Below, in pieces: positions 62,401 through 64,000 of a DNA stretch of 64,000 nucleotides; position 1 is the first letter of the stretch; each line of letters begins with the position of its first letter. Location of the stretch: contig JAJNAZ010000004.1 in NCBI GenBank assembly GCA_021155855.1, positions 1-64,000 of the forward strand, given 5' to 3'. The stretch is from Solirubrobacterales bacterium. Lineage in GTDB: Bacteria > Actinomycetota > Thermoleophilia > Solirubrobacterales > 70-9. The notes below the pieces were generated by a model, which searched no databases, was not told where the DNA came from, and worked only from the letters and a program-made list of their open reading frames with translations. Position numbers and translations under genes: made by a program.

Positions 62401-63140
62401 TCCCACCGGCGAACATCCTCCAACCGCTGATCGACGCCGCAGATGCGGTGATCACCTTCCTGCACGACGACGTCGGGCTCACCTGGGGTCTGGCGATCGT
62501 CGGGCTCACCTTCATCACTCGCCTCGTGATCCTGCCGCTGTCGCTGAAGCAGATCCGCTCGATGCGCCACCTGCAGCAGCACGCGCCCGAGCTCAAGGCG
62601 CTGCAGGAGAAGTACAAGGGGGACAAGGAGCGCCTCCAGCGCGAGATGATGGCCTTCTACAAGGAGAACCAGATCAATCCGCTGGCCTCCTGCTGGCCGC
62701 TGCTGCTCCAGCTCCCGGTTTTCCTCGCCCTCTACCAGCTGCTCAACAGCGACGACTTCAAGGACGAGGTCCTCGCCGACCCGCCCGAGGGCTTCCTGTT
62801 CATCCCCAACCTGACCGAGAACGCGACCGGGGTCGAGCTCGTAATCCTGATCGTGCTGTTCATCGGCACGCAGATGGGCGCCGGGCTGGTGATGTCCTCG
62901 CGGGTCCAGGATCGCAACCAGCGGCTGATCATGTTCGGGCTGCCGTTCCTGTTCGCCCCCTTCGTTGCCACCTTCCCCGCCGGCCTCGCGGTGTACTGGA
63001 TCTCGACCAACATCTGGACCCTGGGCCAGCAATGGGTTGTGATGACCTTCTGGCCGCCGCCGAAGCTGCCGACCCAGGAGGAGGTGGCGGCGAAGAAGCC
63101 GCCCCCGCCCCCACCGCGAAAGAGGAAGCGACGCAAATGA
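62397..63140 (+). CDS. yidC: Membrane insertase YidC
   Basis: A 247-residue insertase with about five helices. The first helix GLAIVGLTFITRLVILPL includes the hydrophilic-groove Arg, and a cytoplasmic hairpin (QEKYKGDKERLQREMMAFYKE) follows. NPLASCWPLLLQLPVFLALYQLL and FVATFPAGLAVYWISTNIW are typical. There is no large periplasmic domain, as usual in Gram-positive-type YidC. The tail is Pro/Lys/Arg-rich and may bind ribosomes. It overlaps yidD (GTGA) and jag (ATGA). Confidence 0.96.
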   Translation: MIPPANILQPLIDAADAVITFLHDDVGLTWGLAIVGLTFITRLVILPLSLKQIRSMRHLQQHAPELKALQEKYKGDKERLQREMMAFYKENQINPLASCWPLLLQLPVFLALYQLLNSDDFKDEVLADPPEGFLFIPNLTENATGVELVILIVLFIGTQMGAGLVMSSRVQDRNQRLIMFGLPFLFAPFVATFPAGLAVYWISTNIWTLGQQWVVMTFWPPPKLPTQEEVAAKKPPPPPPRKRKRRK

Positions 63141-63610
63141 ACGAGCGTTTGCCCGACGAACCCGCGGGTCGGGTGGAAGCGCTCCTCGACGAGATCGTCG
63201 ACGCGCTCGACCTCGATGCCGAGGTGGTGGTCGAGGAGGTCGAGGACGAGATCGCGGCGCGGGTCGAGGGCCATGATCTCGGCCTGCTGATCGGCCGCCG
63301 GGGGCAGACGATCGACGCCGTGCAGCTGATCTGCTATCGGGTCGCGTTCCGCGGTCGCGGTGACCGCAAGCGGGTCTCGGTCGACGCCGCCGGCTATCGA
63401 GAGCGGCGTCGGCAGACGGTCGAGCGCCAGGCTGATCGGGCGGCGGACCGGGCGCTCGAGACTGGCAAGGAGATCGAGCTCGAGCCCATGAGCCCGACCG
63501 AGCGCAAGATCGTCCACGACCGGCTCGCCGAGCGCTCCGGGCTCGAGACCTTCAGCGAGGGCGAGGAGCCCGAGCGCTGCGTGATCGTCGCGCCGCTGGT
63601 CGGCGGTTGA
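63137..63610 (+). CDS. jag: KH-R3H RNA-binding protein Jag/KhpB, short form
   Basis: A 157-residue RNA-binding protein. A KH-II domain has LLIGRRGQTIDAVQLI (G-R-R-G loop), and an R3H-type C-terminal part has TERKIVHDRLAERSGLETFSEGEEPERCV (only its opening is signature-like). The separate Jag-N domain of Bacillus is missing. It overlaps yidC and rsmG by four bases each, so all are translated together. Confidence 0.94.
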   Translation: MNERLPDEPAGRVEALLDEIVDALDLDAEVVVEEVEDEIAARVEGHDLGLLIGRRGQTIDAVQLICYRVAFRGRGDRKRVSVDAAGYRERRRQTVERQADRAADRALETGKEIELEPMSPTERKIVHDRLAERSGLETFSEGEEPERCVIVAPLVGG

Positions 63611-64000
63611 CGGACGGACGGCTGCGCGAGCGCCTCGCTCCGGTTCTCGAGCTGCTCGCCCACGACCCGGCCTCGCTGAGCTCCGTCCGTGACCCGGAGG
63701 AGGCGTGGCGGGTCCATGTGGCCGATTCGCTCAGCGGCCTGGAGCTGGTCGGCTCGCCCGCCCGCCTCGCCGACCTCGGGGCGGGTGCCGGATTCCCCGG
63801 GCTCGTGCTCGGCGCGGCGTTGCCCGCGACCCGCGTCGACCTGATCGAGTCGGTGGGCCGCAAGTGTGCGTTCATCGAGCGTGCGATCGAGGCCGCCGAG
63901 CTCGACAACGCGCGCGCGCTCTGCGTCCGGGCGGAAACCTGGGCCGCGGCCGCGGAGCCCGAGGGCGGGCGCGAGGCCTACGACGCGGTCACGGCGCGGG
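63607..64000 (+). CDS. rsmG: 16S rRNA m7G527 methyltransferase RsmG, partial
   Basis: The first 131 residues of RsmG (GidB), which methylates G527 of 16S rRNA. WRVHVADSLSGLELV, the SAM-binding LADLGAGAGFPGLVLG and VDLIESVGRKCAFIERA are diagnostic. The TTG start overlaps the jag stop (TTGA). The gene runs off the right edge. A parA-parB pair would be expected next. Confidence 0.94.
   Translation, partial: MTDGRLRERLAPVLELLAHDPASLSSVRDPEEAWRVHVADSLSGLELVGSPARLADLGAGAGFPGLVLGAALPATRVDLIESVGRKCAFIERAIEAAELDNARALCVRAETWAAAAEPEGGREAYDAVTAR

Overview
The window is very GC-rich (about 70% by eye), uses many GTG and TTG starts, and is packed with genes overlapping by 1 to 10 bases. It carries the replication-origin gene order (gyrA-gyrB-DUF721-recF-dnaN-dnaA on the minus strand, facing rpmH-rnpA-yidD-yidC-jag-rsmG on the plus strand). 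It also carries the actinobacterial growth/division cluster fhaA-fhaB-pstP-ftsW/rodA-pbpA-pknB. I infer a deep-branching high-GC actinobacterium, most like the Thermoleophilia/Solirubrobacterales. That assignment is inference from gene content and was not tested by a search.

Layout. 1-7 kb: accessory metabolism on both strands (truncated multicopper oxidase, two NTF2-like proteins, a PEP-mutase-family protein without a normal start codon, coiled-coil and CBS proteins, a twice-frameshifted secreted propeller-like gene, a PLP Cys/Met enzyme, an AlkZ-like winged-helix protein). 7-12 kb: MoxR ATPase, DUF58, transglutaminase (TgpA-like) and VOC operon. 12-18 kb: SDR, orphan Mla-like ABC ATPase, MetF, alpha/beta hydrolase, DUF3105 protein and a PGRP-type amidase. 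18-23.3 kb: glycan genes (FemAB-like, GNAT, phosphoglycosyl transferase, three glycosyltransferases). 23.5-26.4 kb: an NTF2-like protein, a cyclooxygenase-like haem peroxidase and an unusual MBL protein. 26.4-33.4 kb: envelope polysaccharide operon (CapD-type epimerase/dehydratase, two LytR_C proteins, a FlgD-Ig protein, O-antigen ligase, flippase). 33.5-37.6 kb: DedA, UppP, PurM, a DJ-1/PfpI protein and a DsbA-like protein. 37.6-49 kb: three Ser/Thr kinases, PP2C phosphatase, FHA proteins, SEDS and PBP proteins, and Ddl. 49-52 kb: an anchored protein of unknown function, PheA, HNH nuclease and a 14-codon ORF with an extended Shine-Dalgarno. 52-64 kb: origin region.

How the genes fit together. 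The kinase/phosphatase/FHA genes sit in one overlapping operon with the SEDS polymerase, its transpeptidase partner and D-Ala-D-Ala ligase, which suggests phospho-control of peptidoglycan synthesis. The glycan genes supply lipid-linked sugar building, flipping and polymerisation or ligation. DedA and UppP, divergent from that operon, would recycle the undecaprenyl carrier both pathways share.

Most notable points: the mini-gene between gyrA and the HNH gene; the cyclooxygenase-like Y-x-x-H oxygenase; catalytic-residue substitutions in an MBL protein and an ABC ATPase; paired LytR_C proteins; no obvious DnaA-box array; and several single-base frame disruptions that may be assembly errors. I saw no tRNA, rRNA, CRISPR array or insertion sequence.
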